DNA from: JBFLVQ01 sp040758525
Lineage (GTDB): Bacteria; Acidobacteriota; Blastocatellia; Chloracidobacteriales; JADJPF01
Length of the DNA: 10,436 bases
NCBI GenBank assembly: GCA_040758525.1
Contig: JBFLVQ010000321.1
Location: 1-10,436, forward strand
Direction: 5' to 3'
Each line of letters starts with the position of its first letter. Within the stretch, counting starts at the first letter, position 1. A model generated the notes under the pieces. That model worked only from the letters and a program-made list of their open reading frames with translations. It was not told where the DNA came from and made no database searches. This document shows, piece by piece, positions 7,331 through 10,436 of this stretch. A program made the position numbers and the translations under genes.

Positions 7331-7363
7331 GCCTCGTGCCGTTTAGCACGAGGCTTTTTTTTT
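7331..7363 (+). terminator. Intrinsic terminator of riboswitch copy 2
   Basis: A perfect 9-bp stem GCCTCGTGC (7331-7339) with GCACGAGGC (7346-7354), loop CGTTTA and nine Ts (7355-7363). The loop and 3' arm hold GTTTAGCA, the exact complement of the aptamer core, so terminator and antiterminator are mutually exclusive. Confidence 0.92.
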
Positions 7364-7414
7364 ATTGTTTTGTCTGTGTGAGTATGAATTAACTCTTTTC
7401 ACAGGAGGACTTAA

Positions 7415-8662
7415 ATGAGTTTTGTGAAGGGCTTAAAATGCCGTGAATGTGGCCGCGAGTATTCCATAGAAATGATTGCTGGTTGCCAAGACTGTTTTGC
7501 TCCCCTTGAAGTAGTCTACGATTACCACGCTATTTCCCGTGCACTAAACCATAAAGTCATTGAATCACGTGACTATAATCTTTGGCGCTTTCGTGAGTTA
7601 TTACCTCTGGATCAAGAGCCAGTCATAGGGCTTACCAGTGGGGGAACACCATTGATACGTGCTGATCGATTAGCGCGCAAGCTTAAGCTACGACATTTAT
7701 ACATTAAAAATGATAGCGTCAACTCTCCTACTCTCTCTTTTAAAGATCGTGTAACTGCCGTGGCAATAAATAAAGCTCGTGAATTTGGCATAACGGCAGT
7801 AGGGTGCGCATCTACAGGCAATCTTGCCAACTCTGTTGCTGCCAATGCTGCAGCCGCAGGTTTGCCTGCCTATATACTGATTCCAGATAACCTGGAGACA
7901 AGCAAGGTTGTTGCCACCTCTATATATGGTGCAAAAGTTATTGCTGTGCGTGGGAATTATGATGATGTCAACAGATTATGTAGTCAGTTGGCAGATCGAT
8001 ATCAATGGGGCTTTGTTAATGTGAATCTTAGGCCATTCTATGGCGAAGGTTCAAAGACCGTTGCATATGAGATTGCCGAACAACTAGGCTGGCATGCCCC
8101 TACTGCTGTAGTGGCGCCTATGGCAGGTGGATCGCTTATTACAAAAATTCATAGAGGACTTAAGGAATTAACCGCACTGGGCTTACTTAAAGGAGATGTA
8201 CGCACACGTATGTATGGAGCACAAGCGGTGGGTTGCAATCCTATTGTAGATGCCGTAAAACGAGGCTCTCTACAGATACGCCCCGTCAAACCCAATACTA
8301 TTGCTAAGTCATTAGCAATAGGTAATCCCGCTGATGGTTATCAAGCCGCACGGATAATCTCGGCAAGCCAAGGATGGGCAGAAGATGTTACAGATAGAGA
8401 GATAGTTGAAGGGATTCAACTGCTTGCCGAAACAGAAGGAATTTTTACTGAAACTGCTGGTGGAGTCACCGTAGCAGCAACACAGAAACTGGTCGAACAA
8501 GGACGTATCAACTATGAGGATGTGACAGTTATCACCATTACCGGCAATGGCTTGAAAACATTGACCGCCGCTGAAGTTGTTCCCCCCGTAGTAATCGAAC
8601 CAAAATTGAGTCAGTTCAGTCAATTTGTTGGTGCAACGGCAAGAGCAACTTCTGCCTGCTAA
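7415..8662 (+). CDS. thrC: Threonine synthase homologue (fold-type II PLP enzyme with zinc ribbon); possible homocysteine synthase
   Basis: 415 residues. An N-terminal zinc ribbon (Cys9, Cys12, Cys24, Cys27) is followed by a fold-type II PLP domain. The PLP lysine is Lys110 in SPTLSFKDR, STGNLANS (133-140) is the cofactor/substrate phosphate-binding region, and ETAGGVTVAA and TGNGLKT lie near the C-terminus. Canonical threonine synthase turns O-phosphohomoserine into threonine plus phosphate. Two context facts make another product likely: the gene sits behind tandem SAM riboswitches, and it is followed by a MoaD/ThiS-like carrier. That fits sulfur transfer to O-phosphohomoserine giving homocysteine, by analogy with CysM, which uses the thiocarboxylated carrier CysO to make cysteine. 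ATG 7415 has AGGAGG (7404-7409) 5 bases upstream. Family assignment is strong; the exact reaction is uncertain. Confidence 0.92.
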   Translation: MSFVKGLKCRECGREYSIEMIAGCQDCFAPLEVVYDYHAISRALNHKVIESRDYNLWRFRELLPLDQEPVIGLTSGGTPLIRADRLARKLKLRHLYIKNDSVNSPTLSFKDRVTAVAINKAREFGITAVGCASTGNLANSVAANAAAAGLPAYILIPDNLETSKVVATSIYGAKVIAVRGNYDDVNRLCSQLADRYQWGFVNVNLRPFYGEGSKTVAYEIAEQLGWHAPTAVVAPMAGGSLITKIHRGLKELTALGLLKGDVRTRMYGAQAVGCNPIVDAVKRGSLQIRPVKPNTIAKSLAIGNPADGYQAARIISASQGWAEDVTDREIVEGIQLLAETEGIFTETAGGVTVAATQKLVEQGRINYEDVTVITITGNGLKTLTAAEVVPPVVIEPKLSQFSQFVGATARATSAC

Positions 8663-8730
8663 GAAACAAATAAGAAGCTAAAAAGGCATTTTCTAAAATT
8701 AATCTGAGGTCAAAGAAGGAGAATATCACC

Positions 8731-9006
8731 ATGCCACTGAAAATATTTGTGCCAACCTTACTGCAAAAGAACACAGGAGGATTAAATTGTGTAGAGATAG
8801 AAGCAAAAACTGTTAGAGATCTGATAGACAAACTAGACGAACGCTATCCAGGATTTCGCGCGCGTATATGTGGTGAGGATGGCGAGTTGCGTAACTTTAT
8901 CAATCTCTATATTGAAGATGAAGACATACGTTTCCTCGATAATCTCTCAACGCTTATCCCGGATGGCTCAGAGGTCTCGATAATTCCTGCAATCGCTGGT
9001 GGATAA
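8731..9006 (+). CDS. MoaD/ThiS-family small sulfur carrier protein
   Basis: 91 residues with a ubiquitin-like fold pattern: strand KIFVPTLLQ, helix TVRDLIDKLDERYP, the segment LRNFINLYIEDEDI and a DGSEVSIIPAIAGG tail. The C-terminus ends exactly in Gly-Gly, the site that is adenylated and turned into a thiocarboxylate in this family. It probably donates sulfur to the threonine-synthase-like enzyme just upstream (68-base gap, no terminator between them) rather than serving molybdopterin or thiamine synthesis, since no such genes are near. GAAGGAG (8715-8721) lies 9 bases before ATG 8731. The activating adenylyltransferase and any JAMM protease that exposes the Gly-Gly are not in the window. 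Its last codons form the 5' arm of the hairpin at 8995-9023. Confidence 0.9.
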   Translation: MPLKIFVPTLLQKNTGGLNCVEIEAKTVRDLIDKLDERYPGFRARICGEDGELRNFINLYIEDEDIRFLDNLSTLIPDGSEVSIIPAIAGG

Positions 9007-9023
9007 AATCACCACCAGCTTTT
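8995..9023 (+). terminator. Intrinsic terminator-like hairpin overlapping the end of the carrier gene
   Basis: GCTGGTGG (8995-9002) and CCACCAGC (9012-9019) form a perfect 8-bp stem with a 9-base loop, followed by TTTT. The 5' arm encodes the last residues of the sulfur carrier, including its essential Gly-Gly. It probably reduces read-through into lysC and so sets the ratio between the first two genes and lysC. Confidence 0.65.
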
Positions 9024-9026
9024 CTC

Positions 9027-9040
9027 TGGACAATTGTCCA
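9027..9040. repeat. 14-bp perfect palindrome TGGACAATTGTCCA
   Basis: It lies between the carrier gene and lysC. A related sequence, GACAATTATTGTC, sits at the scaffold gap (1657-1669), with similar following bases (GTCCACTGTCGTC here, GTCTACTGCCGCC there), and the window itself starts with GGACAATTATT. It could be a dispersed intergenic palindrome family or an operator for lysC. Confidence 0.4.
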
Positions 9041-9081
9041 CTGTCGTCAACACTACCAAAGAAAAAGGACCTCAAGTAGAA

Positions 9082-10436
9082 ATGATTGTAATGAAATTTG
9101 GCGGCACATCAGTTCAGGATGCTCAAGCCGTCCGTCAAATGTGTAAGATTGTAGCAGGTAAGATCGACGATAAACCCGTTGTGGTTGTTTCAGCAATGGC
9201 TAGGGTAACAGATACACTGCTTAATATTGCTCAGCTAGCCGCAGCGCGTCGGCTTGATGATGCAGTTCTCCTTATCAATGAATTGAATACCCGCCACTAT
9301 CAAGTTGCTCGCGAGTTATTAAGCGATAATGGCACCATTCCTGGCAACCAACTGTTCAGCTCAGTAAGCTCAGCTATCCAAGAAATATTTGTCGATCTTG
9401 AATCTCGTGTACGTTCAGTAGCAGCACTTGGTGAATTAACCTTGCGTAGTCAAGATACCATTGTCTCTTATGGTGAGATTCTCTCATCACGAATAGTTGC
9501 AGCGACACTACAAACTTACGGTATTGTTACGGAACTGGTAGATGCTCGTGAGTTTATTATCACCAATGACGATTTCACCAAGGCTGTACCTGATCTACCT
9601 ATGACAGAAGCTTGTGTGCGTCAGTTACTTTTGCCAATATTGAGATCTGGTCGTGTTCCAGTGATGCAAGGTTTTATTGGCGCTACGCCTCAGGGGATTA
9701 CTACAACAATTGGACGTGGTGGTTCAGATTATTCTGCAGCAATTATTGGAGCTGCTCTAGCTGCTCAAGCGATCGAGATATGGACAGATGTTGATGGTCT
9801 GATGACTGGCGATCCACGTATTGTTAAAACCGCACAACGTATTCCTGCGATCTCATTCGCAAAAATGGCAAAATTGGCCAATTGTGGGGCAAAGGTCTTA
9901 CATCCAAATGCTTTGGAGCCGGCAATAAAACGTCATATACCGATATTTATTTATAATACGCTTAATCCTTCCTGCGCAGGTACAGTGATTGTTGAAAGAA
10001 CCGAGAGGGCTTATCACAGAATGGATTCAATTGCCTGTAGACGTGGAGTTACCATTCTCAACATCACAACTGCGCAGAAAATGCCGGCCTACTATTTCCT
10101 ACGCACAGTTATAGAGGTATTGGAGACTTGCCAGGCTCCTGTCGATATCGTAGCTGCGGGTGAATTATGGGTACGAATTATGGTTAATGGCGGCGAGAAT
10201 CTAGCTTTAGTGAAAAAGGCACTGGATGGTATAGGAGAAGTTGCAATTCAGGATGGCAAAGCGATTGTATGTGTAGTTGGAGATGATTTAACACTTTCGC
10301 CTAGAGCCGCCGCTTATCTATTACGAGTAATCTCTAGCAGCGATATTAATATTATTAGCCGGGATTCAGCCGGTACCAATCTAACCTTCTCTATTAATGA
10401 GAACGAAATGGAAGAGGTAGTACAACGACTTCATGA
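9082..10436 (+). CDS. lysC: Aspartokinase (aspartate kinase), 3' end beyond window
   Basis: The first enzyme of the aspartate-family pathway: ATP-dependent phosphorylation of L-aspartate, leading to lysine, threonine and methionine. 451 codons are visible and the frame is still open at the window end. The kinase domain starts at once with MKFGGTSVQD; VVVSAMARVTDT carries a variant of the usual SGVTD. Later come TTTIGRGGSDYSAA and EIWTDVDGLMTGDPRI. The C-terminal third (from about residue 310) is a regulatory part with two ACT-type repeats, so allosteric feedback is expected. It is a monofunctional type, with no sign yet of a fused homoserine dehydrogenase. ATG 9082 is preferred; AAAGGAC lies about 12 bases upstream, a weak site, and Met4 (9091) has none. 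It is separated from the carrier gene by 75 bases holding a hairpin and a palindrome, so it may be only partly co-transcribed with the SAM-controlled genes. Confidence 0.95.
   Translation, partial: MIVMKFGGTSVQDAQAVRQMCKIVAGKIDDKPVVVVSAMARVTDTLLNIAQLAAARRLDDAVLLINELNTRHYQVARELLSDNGTIPGNQLFSSVSSAIQEIFVDLESRVRSVAALGELTLRSQDTIVSYGEILSSRIVAATLQTYGIVTELVDAREFIITNDDFTKAVPDLPMTEACVRQLLLPILRSGRVPVMQGFIGATPQGITTTIGRGGSDYSAAIIGAALAAQAIEIWTDVDGLMTGDPRIVKTAQRIPAISFAKMAKLANCGAKVLHPNALEPAIKRHIPIFIYNTLNPSCAGTVIVERTERAYHRMDSIACRRGVTILNITTAQKMPAYYFLRTVIEVLETCQAPVDIVAAGELWVRIMVNGGENLALVKKALDGIGEVAIQDGKAIVCVVGDDLTLSPRAAAYLLRVISSSDINIISRDSAGTNLTFSINENEMEEVVQRLH

Noticed and set aside
7153..7363. Threonine attenuator leader peptide or T-box before thrC
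   Set aside because: No short ORF rich in Thr/Ile codons and no T-box bulge were seen; the conserved blocks fit SAM-II much better.
8312..8623. 103-residue open frame on the minus strand inside thrC
   Set aside because: It is antisense to a strongly conserved enzyme, has no ribosome site and gives no recognisable protein.

Overview
This is a bacterial chromosomal window of moderate GC (low to mid 40s by eye) from a draft assembly; ten Ns mark a scaffold join at 1647-1656. The lineage cannot be fixed from sequence alone. A PilZ protein, a large caspase-like protease with a C-terminal domain of the kind seen in Cyanobacteria and Chloroflexota, and a zinc-ribbon threonine synthase next to a MoaD/ThiS-like gene suggest a free-living environmental bacterium, perhaps Chloroflexota or Acidobacteriota. 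That is a guess. No phage, transposon, tRNA, rRNA or CRISPR feature was seen.

Layout. Positions 1-239 hold the 3' end of a small CxxC (zinc-ribbon-like) protein that ends in an inverted repeat. Positions 240-479 are mostly non-coding, with one doubtful antisense mini-ORF that also has a CxxC pair. From 4186 down to 480 on the minus strand runs a subtilisin-family (S8, KP-43-like) protease followed by a region that looks like a von Willebrand A-like domain plus a beta-sandwich. The Ns split it, but the two edges share the 4-mer GACA, and collapsing that overlap gives one uninterrupted frame of about 1230 codons. A short intergenic region separates it from a divergent caspase-like (C14) protease at 4343-6352, with an intact His/Cys dyad. 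A PilZ-domain gene (6497-6916) follows in the same direction.

Positions 6917-7414 are regulatory: a PilZ-distal hairpin, a good sigma70-type promoter (TTGACA-17-TATTTT), then two tandem SAM-II-type riboswitches, each followed by its own intrinsic terminator. In both copies the conserved GCTAAA segment of the aptamer is complementary to the 3' half of the following terminator. This predicts that SAM causes termination and its absence gives read-through. The leader feeds a gene annotated by homology as threonine synthase, a MoaD/ThiS-like sulfur carrier ending in Gly-Gly, and an aspartokinase (lysC) cut off by the window end.

How they work together. A SAM-controlled set of aspartokinase, a threonine-synthase-fold enzyme and a sulfur carrier makes more sense for homocysteine/methionine supply than for threonine. 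The best hypothesis is that the ThrC homologue uses O-phosphohomoserine and a thiocarboxylated carrier to make homocysteine. The left half, with two divergent large proteases of different families, looks like a proteolytic or regulated-effector module. Its function is not established.
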